From an uncultured Gemmatimonadota bacterium (GTDB lineage: Bacteria; Gemmatimonadota; Gemmatimonadetes; Palauibacterales; Palauibacteraceae): a stretch of DNA of 64,000 nt. The notes below the pieces were generated by a model. That model was not told where the DNA came from, did no database searches, and saw nothing but the letters and a program-made list of their open reading frames with translations. Shown piece by piece: positions 33,335 to 42,861 of this stretch (its first letter is position 1; every line of letters starts with the position of its first letter). Made by a program: the position numbers and the translations under genes. The stretch covers positions 61,421 through 125,420 of the forward strand of contig CAJWLK010000007.1 of NCBI GenBank assembly GCA_913043255.1, in the 5' to 3' direction.

Positions 33335-35449
33335 ATGCGTCGAATCACCCTCTCCTTGATCGCGATTGTTCTCTCTGCCACTCCTGTTCTAGCCCAACGA
33401 GGGCTCCAGTCAACAGATTTCTATAAGGAAATTGGTGTCGGCGATGTCGCCTTATCACCCGATGCAAGCCTGGTCGCCTTCACCGTGACTACAATTGTAG
33501 AGGAAAAGAACAAGCGACATCGCGAGATCTGGCTTCAGCGACTTACGGATGGTCAGCCGGACGGCCAACCCTTCCGATTCACGTCTCCGAGGCAAGAGTC
33601 CACCGGGCCAACCTGGTCTCCGGACGGAAGTCTTTTGAGCTTTTCATCTCAACGTGGCGAGGACGATAATTCCATCTGGTTCGTCCGCGTTGCCGGGCCA
33701 GGTGGAGAAGCACGTGCCCGTCGAGGAAGGCCCGTGCGGCGACAACACATCAAAGGGGTTAACGCACAGCCCATCTGGTCTCCAGACGGACAGTGGATCG
33801 CATTCACTCGTGCACCCAACGACGGTGTGAAGGCTGCGCTACGCGAAGGATGGATCGCACCGAATGCAATCAGCAACACGGTGGACGCTGGGCGATTTGA
33901 TGGACGGGTGATCACTTCAATGCGATATAAGCGAGATGGGACCTTACCGTTCCTTCCCGACCCGGCGACACGAGATAAACGGCAGCTTTTCGTGGTGCCA
34001 GCGGAGGGCGGGGAGGCCATGCAACTGACAGACCTGCCGTTCGATGTAGGAGGGGTCGTGTGGTCACCCGATGAGGAGACGATCCTGTTTACTGGAAACG
34101 AACGACAGGACGACGAATACAACGAGGAACAGACGGGTGATATTTATTCCATCTCAAGAGGTGGAGGAACACCTCGACGACTAACTGGCAACCCGGGAAG
34201 CGAAAGCAATCCTTCATTTTCACCTGACGGAAAGTGGATCGCCTTTACTTATACAGCAGAAAGAGGAGCTCTCTCCGAACTTCGAGTGGTTGCAGTGGCG
34301 TCGAACGGCGAGTTCCAAGGCGAATCAATTAACGTGATGCCAGAGTGGGACCTTGGGTTTGGAGGAGTCCACTGGACCCCAAACGGTAGTGCGTTGCGTT
34401 TTAATGCTGGAGTCGGCGGAAACTCACACCTGTTCCAAGTTTCGGCCTCAGGCGGCACTCCACAGGCGATCACAAACGGTGACCGCCGATTGTCTGGATT
34501 TTCGACATCACGATACGGAAATACCATTGCGTACACTGCTACGGATCCTACGCACCCCGCTGAGCTATATGTGCGACGAGGAGACAACGAGCGACGAGCA
34601 ACGTCTTTTAACGACGAATGGCTGGAAAAAATAGATCTCCAACCAGCCGAACGACTGACGTGGAATGTGGCTAATGGCACTGAGATTGAAGGTTGGCTCA
34701 TTAAGCCAGTCGGATACACTCCCGGTCGTTCTTATCCGATGGTCCTGAAGGTCCACGGAGGACCGCATGGTGCCTACGGGAACACGTGGTTCCGAACATT
34801 CCACACATTGTCGGCAGCAGGCATGTTTGTGCTATACACCAATCCTCGTGGTTCCAGCGGTTACGGCCATGATTTCCAATACGCTACCATGGGCCAATGG
34901 GGCGAGATGGACCAAGAGGATTACTTAACGGGCGTTGAAGCCGCGATAACCGCATATCCAGACATCGACACAAACCGAGTTGGCGTCTCGGGAGGGAGCT
35001 ATGGCGGCTTCATGACGAACTGGTTGAGTTCGACCACTGATCGATTTGCGGCGGCTGTTACCAGTCGATCGATCACAAATTGGGAGAGTTGGTACGGAAC
35101 GTCGGATGCTCAAGGCCTTACCGAGTACGAGTTTTCCGGAACTCCTTGGGAACAACGTGAGCTATATAGACGCCTCTCACCAATCTCGTATGTGGAAAAC
35201 GTGACAGCACCCACGCTCATCATCCACAGCGAACAGGACTGGCGGACGCCGATGCCCGATGGAGAGCAATGGTTCATGGCATTAAAGAAACTTGGTGTTC
35301 CAGTTGAGTTTGCCCGCTACCCACGTTCTTCACACGGACTGTCACGGGGCGGCGAACCTTGGCTACTAGTCGATCGGTTAGAGCGACTCACCTCTTGGTT
35401 TGCGTACTGGTTGGTCGAGAATGGCGGAAACGAAGTGGCCAGCAATTAG
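33335..35449 (+). CDS. Exported S9 family (prolyl oligopeptidase-type) peptidase
   Basis: A signal peptide (MRRITLSLIAIVLSATPVLAQ) leads into a beta-propeller of SPDG-type blades (about 40–400) and a C-terminal alpha/beta-hydrolase domain. The catalytic Ser is Ser555 in GVSGGSYGGFMTNWL, with Asp in HSEQDWRTPMP and His in RSSHGLSRGG, a complete triad of the acylaminoacyl-peptidase-like subfamily S9C. The start at 33335 has GGAGG six bases upstream and replaces an ATG 18 bases earlier. It probably releases short peptides from peptides entering the periplasm. Another S9C enzyme is encoded at 58000–60054, and an S9B-like enzyme at 36474–38825. Confidence 0.9.
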   Translation: MRRITLSLIAIVLSATPVLAQRGLQSTDFYKEIGVGDVALSPDASLVAFTVTTIVEEKNKRHREIWLQRLTDGQPDGQPFRFTSPRQESTGPTWSPDGSLLSFSSQRGEDDNSIWFVRVAGPGGEARARRGRPVRRQHIKGVNAQPIWSPDGQWIAFTRAPNDGVKAALREGWIAPNAISNTVDAGRFDGRVITSMRYKRDGTLPFLPDPATRDKRQLFVVPAEGGEAMQLTDLPFDVGGVVWSPDEETILFTGNERQDDEYNEEQTGDIYSISRGGGTPRRLTGNPGSESNPSFSPDGKWIAFTYTAERGALSELRVVAVASNGEFQGESINVMPEWDLGFGGVHWTPNGSALRFNAGVGGNSHLFQVSASGGTPQAITNGDRRLSGFSTSRYGNTIAYTATDPTHPAELYVRRGDNERRATSFNDEWLEKIDLQPAERLTWNVANGTEIEGWLIKPVGYTPGRSYPMVLKVHGGPHGAYGNTWFRTFHTLSAAGMFVLYTNPRGSSGYGHDFQYATMGQWGEMDQEDYLTGVEAAITAYPDIDTNRVGVSGGSYGGFMTNWLSSTTDRFAAAVTSRSITNWESWYGTSDAQGLTEYEFSGTPWEQRELYRRLSPISYVENVTAPTLIIHSEQDWRTPMPDGEQWFMALKKLGVPVEFARYPRSSHGLSRGGEPWLLVDRLERLTSWFAYWLVENGGNEVASN

Positions 35450-35491
35450 CTGGAACAAAGCTCAACCAATAACTCAGGACGAACAGACGAC

Positions 35492-36463
35492 TTGGAACGA
35501 CAACGGATCGCCCACACAGATCTCGAGGTCACCCGTGTCTGTATGGGGGCGATGACATTTGGCTCACAAGCCGACCGAGAGGAATCTCGTCGAATCGTCG
35601 ACCGTTGTTTGGACGTTGGCATTAATTTCTTCGATACCGCAAACGTCTACAACCAGGGAAAGTCTGAGGAACTCCTAGGAGAGGCGTTAGGGTCACGTCG
35701 CCAAGACATAATCCTGGCGAGCAAGGTTCGGGGCGTCATGAAGGTCCCAACTGATCATTCAGGGCTTTCCCGTGAGGCTATTCGGTGTGCGCTCAACGCA
35801 AGCCTCGATCGACTTCAAACCGATTACCTGGACATCTACTACCTTCACCTGCCGGATTACGACACGCCAATTGAGGAATCCTTGGCAGCAATGGATGAAT
35901 TGAAGCAGGAAGGGAAGATTCGATATCTGGCGACCTCCAATTATAGCGCCTGGCAAATGTGTGAGATGTTCACGATCTGCGAGCGTGAAGGGTATGCAAA
36001 ACCCTGGATCGCGCAGCCAATGTACAATCTCGCCGCACGTGGAATCGAACAAGAATACATGGCGTTCACAAATAAGTATGGCATCAGCAATATCGTCTAC
36101 AATCCGTTAGCAGGTGGCCTCCTAACGGGGAAACAGAAGCGAAACAGCGCACCGCTCGCCAACACCAGATTTGACGGAAATCAGATGTACCTCGATCGGT
36201 TCTGGCACAACGCTTACTTCGATGCAGTAGCCGAAGTTAAGGCGATTGCTCAAGATGAAAACATGACCCCCATCGATATGGCCTTCAGGTGGCTACTCGC
36301 GCAGGAACAGGTTCACTGCATCCTTCTCGGAGCATCGAGCTTGAACCAACTGGACCAAAATCTTGAAGCTCTAAAAGCATCTCCCCTTACAAATGAACAA
36401 TTGTCGGCATGCGATGAGGTGTGGCACAAACTCCGTGGACCGACGCCCAACTACAATCGCTAG
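35492..36463 (+). CDS. Aldo/keto reductase
   Basis: This (beta/alpha)8-barrel NADPH-dependent reductase of 323 residues has the family tetrad: Asp and Tyr in FFDTANVYNQGKSE, Lys in IILASKVRG, and His in YYLHLPDYDTP. The C-terminal cofactor segment CILLGASSLNQLDQNLEAL is also typical. It starts with TTG (MERQRIAHTDLEVTRVCMGAMTFG from the start codon), as no ATG lies near the conserved N-terminus. Substrate cannot be read from sequence; the closest groups are YajO/Tas-like reductases. No signal peptide. It lies between two S9 peptidase genes on the same strand, with an 11-base gap to the next start, so co-transcription is likely. Confidence 0.87.
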   Translation: MERQRIAHTDLEVTRVCMGAMTFGSQADREESRRIVDRCLDVGINFFDTANVYNQGKSEELLGEALGSRRQDIILASKVRGVMKVPTDHSGLSREAIRCALNASLDRLQTDYLDIYYLHLPDYDTPIEESLAAMDELKQEGKIRYLATSNYSAWQMCEMFTICEREGYAKPWIAQPMYNLAARGIEQEYMAFTNKYGISNIVYNPLAGGLLTGKQKRNSAPLANTRFDGNQMYLDRFWHNAYFDAVAEVKAIAQDENMTPIDMAFRWLLAQEQVHCILLGASSLNQLDQNLEALKASPLTNEQLSACDEVWHKLRGPTPNYNR

Positions 36464-36473
36464 GAACTCGACC

Positions 36474-38825
36474 ATGCAGTCCACCCGACCTTCCCTATTC
36501 GTTCTTCTGTTTTCTCTTGCGATCAACACAAATGCTACCGCGCAGGAGGTGGACTACAATCGAGCGGAGAGGTTCCTGAACTGGCACACGACACGGATGA
36601 TCTCCGGCGATTCCGTGATCCCTCAGTGGCTTGAGGACGGACGCCGATTCTGGTATCGAAACAAACTGGGCGAAGGGCATGAGTTTATCTTTGTCGACCC
36701 ATCGTCTTCCAGACGCCGTCAGCTCTTTGATCACGATCGGCTAGCCGCAGCCATGAGTATGGCCGATGACACGGCGTACGTCGGCACCAAACTTCCGTTC
36801 AACGATTTTGACTTCGTAGACGAACTGGCTTCCATCGAGTTCAAGGCGCGCACGAAGAGATTTGCGTGTGACATCGTCGGTTACACATGCATAGTTGGAG
36901 ATACACTCTCTACCGAAACGCCATTCGTCGAATCACCCGATGATCGATGGGAAGCCTTTGCAGTAGATCACAATATTTACGTTCGCCCCAAGGGTGGTGG
37001 AGACTCAATCCAGATCACGAGTGATGGGGAAAAGTTCGACGGATACGGGCTGACTTATCCTCGTCCCAATCAAGTACGCAATGAAACGACACGGCGCCCC
37101 GATCTACATTGGTCTCCCGATTCAAAACGGATTGCGGTCAGTCGTCAGGACGAGAGAGATGTCCAACACCATCATTATCTCTCAATGACCCCTCAAAGAC
37201 CCGTCCACTACTCTTATCCCTACGCACTTCCGGGCGATTCCGTAATTCCCTATCCCGGAATACACATTATTACGTTGGACACACCGCGAGCTGGGTCCCT
37301 TCCGACGGTTGTGTCGAATGTTCCGGTACAGTTCCCTGCCCGCCCACTTCAGTCCAGCTACACGGGCTCGACACCGGATTCTGCCTGGAGCGCAGACGGA
37401 ATGAAACTTTTCGTGAGTTCCATGACTCGCGCGTACAAGGATGCGTACCTGACGGAGGTCGATGTGGGGACTGGCGAGGCACGAGTACTCGTCGAAGAAC
37501 ATGGAAAAACATATCTAGAATTTTCACACGGAGGCCGCCTCACTCCTGCGTCATGGTATGTGATGGAGAACGGTGAGGTCCTGTGGTGGTCAGAGCGCGA
37601 TGGGTGGGCCCATCTATACCTCATTCGCACAGATGGATCCGTGAAACGACAGGTAACTTCAGGACCGTGGATGGTGGAGCGGGTACACCATGTCGATGAA
37701 GAACGGGGGCACATCTACTTTGTTGCACGCGGCCGAGAACCTGGTCAGTTCATCTATGACGCCAAACTTTATCGCGTAAGCACCGATGGGTCAGGATTAA
37801 CATTGCTGACACCTGGCGAGGGACACCACTCGATCACGTGGGCTCCAGCCGGGAATTTCTTCATCGACCGATACTCCACGGTAGGAGAAGCTCCTATCAC
37901 CGTTGTTCGAGGGATTCCCGATGGCCGTCTACTTGTGACACTCGAGGAAGCGGACATCTCACGACTCGTTGATGAGATTGCCTTTGAGCCCGCCAAGGTT
38001 TTTTCGGTTAAGGCGCGGGATGGTCTGACAGATCTCTTCGGCATGATCTACTTTCCGCCAGACATCGATCCGACTACTAAGTATCCGATCATTACTCACA
38101 TTTATCCAGGCCCACAAAGGGGATCTACAGGACGTGACGGGTTAGGTGAACTCAACTACGGATTCCGAGGAGGGGGAGACAACTTTGCGCTCGCCCAACT
38201 CGGTTTTGTGGTGATCCAACTTGATCACATGGGGACACCCTTCAGGTCGAAGGCGTTCCACGACAACTATTACGGCGATTTCAACGACAACGGGATTCCA
38301 GATCACGTGACAGCGATCCAACAACTAGCGGCTCGTTATCCGTTTATCGATCTGGATCGGGTTGGCATATATGGTCACTCCGGAGGGGGCTTTGCTACCA
38401 CTGACGCGCTGTTCCGATTCCCGGATTTCTTCAAGGTCGGTGTGGCTGGCGCCGGGAATCACGATAACGCGAGTTACAACATCTACTGGTCAGAAAAATA
38501 TCAGGGCGAACTGACCAAAGAAGGACACGTGGGTGATGAAACCAATTTCACTGAAGAGGCTAATAAAAACCACGCGGAAAACCTCAAGGGTAAGTTACTA
38601 CTCATGCATGGGGATATGGATGATAATGTCCATCCTGCAATGACAATCCAGGTCGTCGATGCTTTGATTGACGCTAACAAAGACTTCGATCTCATCATCG
38701 TACCCGATCGGGCTCATGGACTCAACGAACCCTATATTGTGAGACGGAGATGGGATTTCTTCGTACGACACCTACTCGGCGTTGAGCCTCCGGCGGAATA
38801 CGAGATCACACGTCCGGATAGCTAG
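36474..38825 (+). CDS. Exported S9 peptidase (dipeptidyl-peptidase IV-like)
   Basis: A signal peptide ending in NATAQEV is followed by an eight-bladed-type N-terminal domain and a hydrolase domain, the layout of dipeptidyl-peptidase IV (S9B). Catalytic Ser636 lies in GIYGHSGGGFATTDALF, Asp in MHGDMDDNVHPAMT, and His in DRAHGLNEPYI. The Glu-containing N-terminal motifs that DPP IV uses to hold the free amino end are not obvious by eye. The true start is the ATG at 36474 with AGGA nine bases before it; the longer open frame overlaps the aldo/keto reductase gene. It would remove dipeptides from peptide N-termini in the periplasm. Confidence 0.88.
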   Translation: MQSTRPSLFVLLFSLAINTNATAQEVDYNRAERFLNWHTTRMISGDSVIPQWLEDGRRFWYRNKLGEGHEFIFVDPSSSRRRQLFDHDRLAAAMSMADDTAYVGTKLPFNDFDFVDELASIEFKARTKRFACDIVGYTCIVGDTLSTETPFVESPDDRWEAFAVDHNIYVRPKGGGDSIQITSDGEKFDGYGLTYPRPNQVRNETTRRPDLHWSPDSKRIAVSRQDERDVQHHHYLSMTPQRPVHYSYPYALPGDSVIPYPGIHIITLDTPRAGSLPTVVSNVPVQFPARPLQSSYTGSTPDSAWSADGMKLFVSSMTRAYKDAYLTEVDVGTGEARVLVEEHGKTYLEFSHGGRLTPASWYVMENGEVLWWSERDGWAHLYLIRTDGSVKRQVTSGPWMVERVHHVDEERGHIYFVARGREPGQFIYDAKLYRVSTDGSGLTLLTPGEGHHSITWAPAGNFFIDRYSTVGEAPITVVRGIPDGRLLVTLEEADISRLVDEIAFEPAKVFSVKARDGLTDLFGMIYFPPDIDPTTKYPIITHIYPGPQRGSTGRDGLGELNYGFRGGGDNFALAQLGFVVIQLDHMGTPFRSKAFHDNYYGDFNDNGIPDHVTAIQQLAARYPFIDLDRVGIYGHSGGGFATTDALFRFPDFFKVGVAGAGNHDNASYNIYWSEKYQGELTKEGHVGDETNFTEEANKNHAENLKGKLLLMHGDMDDNVHPAMTIQVVDALIDANKDFDLIIVPDRAHGLNEPYIVRRRWDFFVRHLLGVEPPAEYEITRPDS

Positions 38826-38949
38826 GTCTCGAAGTACGCATTAGCCTCGCGGAACGCCTTCCAATAGACCTTCGAACGGTCGCTCCTCACGGGTAGAATG
38901 GTGTCTAACGTGGGTCACGATAGCACCTCCCCTGGACGGCCGTGAAAAC

Positions 38950-38964
38950 CAATCGGTCCGATTG
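38950..38964. promoter_or_regulatory. 15-bp palindrome in the gap before the DapB-like gene
   Basis: CAATCGG T CCGATTG is a perfect dyad of two 7-base arms about a single base. It lies in the 278-bp gap between the S9 peptidase stop and the DapB-like gene, about 140 bp upstream of the latter's start. The rest of the gap shows no convincing gene. It has the size of a repressor or activator half-site pair, but no regulator is encoded nearby. Confidence 0.3.
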
Positions 38965-39103
38965 AGACTCGCGAGGAACGCTCATATGATTGAGATTCCT
39001 AGTCCACGGGAGCACGGTATGGCCACGTGCACTCGTTTAACCCTCCGCCTGTCTGCAGATTTGGTGGGTCGTTGATACCTTGCCGAGGTGAAAGAGAGTG
39101 AAG

Positions 39104-39907
39104 ATGAGTGTTCGGGTGTGTATAGCTGGTGTGACTGGATGGACTGGAAAGAGTGTGGCTGAAGCTGTCATAGGATCGGACGATTTTGAACTCGTTGGAG
39201 CCGTGGCACGAAAATCCGCCGGCATACCTGTAAGTGAGGCTTTGGAATGCAACCTAACCTCAGATATCACGATTGTGTCTGAGGTCCATGACGCACTGAA
39301 GGTCCCCACCGATGTACTCATAGACTATACCCACCCGACTGTAGTAAAACAGCATGTGATTGCTGCCATCCAAGCCGGATCAGCTGCGGTGATCGGAACA
39401 TCTGGGCTTATGGCGAGTGATTTTCAAGAGATCAATGAAGAAGCTCAGAAGCAGCAGGTCGGAGTGATCTCCGCGGGCAATTTTTCCATTACAGCAGCGC
39501 TACTCAAACACTTTTCCGGCATCGCGGCAAAATACATTCCACATTGGGAAATCGTTGACATGGCGTCTGCAGGAAAACCCGACGCACCGAGTGGTACAGC
39601 CCAAGAGCTATCAGAATACCTGGGAGAGGTCGCTCAAAATGAACTCGCGGTAGCCATTCCAGACACGATTGGCGCTGTTAACGCACGTGGCGCAACAGTG
39701 GGGGGAGCACAGGTCCACTCGATTCGGCTCCCGAGCTACGTGATCTCCGTCGAATCAATCTTCGGGCTACCGGAGGAGCGTTTAAGTATCCGCCACGACG
39801 CAGGCTCCAGTGCCCAACCTTATGTCGGAGGCACCCTGCTCGCCGCAAAAGAAGCGCCAGAGCGCATCGGCCTCATACGTGGCCTCGACACCTTACTTTT
39901 CAGTTGA
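39104..39907 (+). CDS. DapB-like dihydrodipicolinate reductase homologue lacking the His-His motif
   Basis: The fold and many motifs match 4-hydroxy-tetrahydrodipicolinate reductase (DapB), the NAD(P)H enzyme of lysine and diaminopimelate synthesis. They are IAGVTGWTGKSVAEAV at the start, LIDYTHPTVVKQHV, IGTSGL, SAGNFSITAALL, KPDAPSGTAQEL, and the C-terminal SIRHDAGSSAQPYVGGTLLA. The DapB signature E-HHx-HK-DAPSGTA normally has two His (His159/His160 in E. coli); here the aligned residues are in VDMASAGKPDAPSGTA, so both His are gone while the Lys is kept. A GTG two codons upstream is also in frame. It may be a variant DapB or a paralogue with another substrate; no other lysine gene is nearby. 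Confidence 0.75.
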   Translation: MSVRVCIAGVTGWTGKSVAEAVIGSDDFELVGAVARKSAGIPVSEALECNLTSDITIVSEVHDALKVPTDVLIDYTHPTVVKQHVIAAIQAGSAAVIGTSGLMASDFQEINEEAQKQQVGVISAGNFSITAALLKHFSGIAAKYIPHWEIVDMASAGKPDAPSGTAQELSEYLGEVAQNELAVAIPDTIGAVNARGATVGGAQVHSIRLPSYVISVESIFGLPEERLSIRHDAGSSAQPYVGGTLLAAKEAPERIGLIRGLDTLLFS

Positions 39908-39937
39908 GATGCTTCAACTAGCCGATCGGATATAACT

Positions 39938-41686
39938 ATGTCCAAAAATCACAAAATAAAGGGGGCCAGCTTAATAAATGCTTTCCACGATATCATTTGG
40001 CCTCGCCGTAAACTTATCCTCCTTGGCCTGTGCCTAATTCTTCTTAATCGATTAAGTGGACTCGCCCTACCAGCCTCTACCAAATACCTGATTGATGAAG
40101 TTTTAGGGCAAGGGCAGCTCGACCTCCTTTTTAAGCTGCTGGGTTTACTGACAATCGCCATCGCAATTCAAGCCGGCACAGCATTTTTACTGACTTTATT
40201 ACTCAGTGTTGAGGCTCAACGCCTAATCGCCAATCTCCGCACTCAAGTTCAGAAGCACGTTCTCCAATTACCGATCCGCACCTTCAACGACTCCAAAACA
40301 GGTGAGCTGGTTTCTCGCATAATGGACGACGTAGAGGGAGTAAGGAATCTGGTTGGCACGGGACTGGTACAGTTGGTGGGGGGCACAATCACCGCAATTG
40401 TCGCCTTCATCTTTCTAGTGCGGATAGACGTGATCATGACCACCCTGGCCCTTGGTCCACTTCTTCTGTTTGGGCTCGCATCGACTAAAGCATTCAAAGC
40501 ACTACGCCCCGCTTTTCGTCGTCGCGGGGAGATCCGGGCCGAAGTCACTGGCAGGCTCACGGAGGCCCTGGGTGGCATTAGGGTGATTAAGGGTTTCCAT
40601 GCCATAGAGAAGGAAAGCGAGATATTTAAGGATGGCGTTTTCCGTATTTTTGATAATGTGAAGGCTACACTTACGACGTCTAGCACAATCACCAGTTTAG
40701 GGACACTGTTCGTGGGCTTCGCCAGCGTGCTTATCATGGGGTACGGTGGTCACATGATTCTCCAAGGTTCACTTACCCTAGGAGAGTTATTCTCGTTCAC
40801 TTTGTTTATGGGTTTTCTGGTTGGGCCGATTATCCAGATGTCCAATATTGGCACCCAGATGACTGAAGCTTTTGCGGGACTTGACCGAACTTCCGACCTC
40901 CTCGCTTGGCCGAGTGAAGATGACGATCCGCTCCGCACGAAGATGATGCCAGCAATTGAAGGCCACGTAGTCTTTGAGGATGTTTTCTTCGCTTATGAGA
41001 AAGACAAACCGGTCCTCAAGGGAATCAGTTTCGAAGCAGATCCCGGCAGCGTCATCGCCCTGGTGGGAAGCTCGGGGTCTGGAAAGTCAACTTTGGCTGG
41101 ATTAGCAGCCACATTCCTTACTCCAGATGCTGGCCGAGTGTTAATTGACGGTGTCGATCTCGCGACTGTGCAATTGGCCAGTTATCGAGAACAACTTGGG
41201 CTGGTCCTTCAAGATGACTTCCTCTTCGACGGCACCATTAGGGAAAACCTGTTGTTCGCAAGATCAGATGCTTCGAATGAGGACATAGAAAATGCTGCCC
41301 GACAGGCCCATGTAACCGAATTCACTGACCGCTTTGAAGAAGGTCTGGACACCTTCATTGGAGAACGGGGAGTAAAGCTCTCAGGAGGTCAACGTCAGCG
41401 TGCTACAATTGCCAGGGCGATCCTTTCTAATCCGCGGATCTTGCTGCTAGATGAGGCAACGTCGAGCCTTGATACCGAAAGTGAAGCACTAATACAAAAT
41501 AGTTTGGGACAGTTACTCCAGGAACGGACCACGTTCGTGATTGCTCATCGGCTTTCAACCATCAAACGAGCCGATCTAATTTTGGTGATTGAGAATGGGC
41601 AAATAGTGGAACGAGGACGGCACGAAGATCTTATCGCTGCTGCCGGACGCTATTACGAGCTTTATACAGTGCAAGCTAGGATATAG
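39938..41686 (+). CDS. ABC transporter, fused permease and ATPase (MsbA-like exporter)
   Basis: The protein has the standard half-transporter layout: an N-terminal six-helix membrane domain (about residues 20–310), then an ATP-binding domain. Walker A is GSSGSGKST, the Q-loop region is LGLVLQDDFLFDGTIRENL, the signature is LSGGQRQRA, Walker B is ILLLDEATSSLD, and the switch His is in FVIAHRLSTIK. It works as a homodimer, usually exporting lipids, drugs or peptides; the cargo is not visible in sequence. Codon usage looks more A/T-rich than the surrounding genes. It follows the DapB-like gene after 30 bp on the same strand. Confidence 0.9.
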   Translation: MSKNHKIKGASLINAFHDIIWPRRKLILLGLCLILLNRLSGLALPASTKYLIDEVLGQGQLDLLFKLLGLLTIAIAIQAGTAFLLTLLLSVEAQRLIANLRTQVQKHVLQLPIRTFNDSKTGELVSRIMDDVEGVRNLVGTGLVQLVGGTITAIVAFIFLVRIDVIMTTLALGPLLLFGLASTKAFKALRPAFRRRGEIRAEVTGRLTEALGGIRVIKGFHAIEKESEIFKDGVFRIFDNVKATLTTSSTITSLGTLFVGFASVLIMGYGGHMILQGSLTLGELFSFTLFMGFLVGPIIQMSNIGTQMTEAFAGLDRTSDLLAWPSEDDDPLRTKMMPAIEGHVVFEDVFFAYEKDKPVLKGISFEADPGSVIALVGSSGSGKSTLAGLAATFLTPDAGRVLIDGVDLATVQLASYREQLGLVLQDDFLFDGTIRENLLFARSDASNEDIENAARQAHVTEFTDRFEEGLDTFIGERGVKLSGGQRQRATIARAILSNPRILLLDEATSSLDTESEALIQNSLGQLLQERTTFVIAHRLSTIKRADLILVIENGQIVERGRHEDLIAAAGRYYELYTVQARI

Positions 41687-41751
41687 AAGAAAGGTTTTAC
41701 AAAAGCTTCCTCGTACGCAGTCCCGACACCTTACTCCTTGGTTGAGTTGGT

Positions 41752-42729
41752 TCAACCAGCCGAACGGTCAGCTACAATTGCGATCATCCTGCCATCGGGG
41801 CTCACAGCAAGCCGAGTGACACTCTCAATTCCGACACCGGTGAGGTCATGAAACTCCGTCCAACCTGTGTTCACCGTCCACCTGTGGAGCACCGACCCTT
41901 TCCCCATAAGAAGCTCTCCCTCAGGTGTCCACGCATAGTCTTCGGCTCCTTGTACCGTCCGCGTAAGCCGTTCCGTATCTCCGGTCCGTGGATTCAACCG
42001 CTCAATCCACCACTCGTCTTCCGAGACCTTTCGCACAAACGAGATCTCATTGGAATCCGGGATACGGTGGATTGATCGTCCCGGCCTCTCCGCAACGACA
42101 CGGATATCACCTGTGAGGGCATTGCCCACCTGTAGTGTCGCAGGACTACCCAAAATGAACATTGCAACCGTGTATTCATCTGCCCACGCGTGATAGCCGA
42201 CTGGTTCAGCGGTAGAGAATATCGCCCCTATCTCACCACCTTCTAATCCGTATCTCCACAAGTACTGTTTGCCACGAATCTCATGGATGGCCGAAAAAGC
42301 GTTTTGCCCAGGGATCATGGTAGGCGAGAACTCGCTAACGCCTTCCGTAGTCGTTACACGCTCTATGGCACCGGATTCAATCATATATCGAAACACTTCA
42401 GTCTGAGTCGAATCGACGGCGGACACGTAGTAGATAGCACTTCCATCATGTGCGAAGCTCGGTTGGTTGTCATACCCTTCCCGATCTGTGGCATTACTGA
42501 GGTTTTGAAGGACTAGTCCATCCCCACTACGTACGAGAAGACCTAGCCATATGTCCGTTCTAGGTGCCCCTGCTGCTGTGGGCCTATAGGTCTCAGGCGC
42601 CGACCCAATTACAGGTATAGGTCCATCCGCAGGAGTTGCGGGGAATACTCCTGATCCAACGTTCGACGACTCACATGCGAGCACCCCTAACGCCAGAATA
42701 GCGATGACTCTATTACTTCCGAGCTTCAT
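41752..42729 (-). CDS. Lipoprotein with TolB-like beta-propeller
   Basis: A signal with lipobox VLACES (Cys19) marks a lipoprotein of 325 residues. WD40-like/TolB-like blades follow: NQPSFAHDGSAIYYVSA, SEFSPTMIPGQNAFSA, YDAWTPEG-like (AEDYAWTPEGELLMG), and a C-terminal TRLAVSPDGRMIAIVADRSAG. No catalytic domain is attached, unlike the propeller fusions at 6938 and 23649, so this is probably a binding or scaffolding protein. The start has AAGGAG eight bases upstream. It is divergent from the D-aminoacylase-like gene, and both have a TTTTAAGGAG leader, so they may be co-regulated. Confidence 0.8.
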   Translation of the reverse strand: MKLGSNRVIAILALGVLACESSNVGSGVFPATPADGPIPVIGSAPETYRPTAAGAPRTDIWLGLLVRSGDGLVLQNLSNATDREGYDNQPSFAHDGSAIYYVSAVDSTQTEVFRYMIESGAIERVTTTEGVSEFSPTMIPGQNAFSAIHEIRGKQYLWRYGLEGGEIGAIFSTAEPVGYHAWADEYTVAMFILGSPATLQVGNALTGDIRVVAERPGRSIHRIPDSNEISFVRKVSEDEWWIERLNPRTGDTERLTRTVQGAEDYAWTPEGELLMGKGSVLHRWTVNTGWTEFHDLTGVGIESVTRLAVSPDGRMIAIVADRSAG

Positions 42730-42821
42730 TACTATATCTCCTTAAAATGTCCACCTATGCAGCATGTCCTGCTCCATGGTGGATGAGATGGTGGCGGAAA
42801 TGATAGTGGTTCGTCAACAGA

Positions 42822-42848
42822 AGCACTCGCGCTTAACGCGTGAGTGCT
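42822..42848 (+). promoter_or_regulatory. Stem-loop in the divergent control region
   Basis: AGCACTC (42822–42828) pairs with GAGTGCT (42842–42848), and an inner GCG/CGC pair flanks a CTTAA loop with a two-base bulge. There is no T-run afterwards. It lies between the divergent propeller lipoprotein and D-aminoacylase-like genes and may be a leader structure or operator. Confidence 0.35.
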
Positions 42849-42861
42849 GAACATTGCCAGT

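Noticed and set aside
39938..41686. Horizontal transfer of the ABC transporter because it looks A/T-richer
   Set aside because: No flanking repeats, integrase or tRNA site; composition was judged only by eye.
41739..41758. Hairpin TGGTTGA/TCAACCA between the ABC transporter and the propeller lipoprotein as a terminator
   Set aside because: Only seven base pairs, a six-base loop and no T-run on either side.
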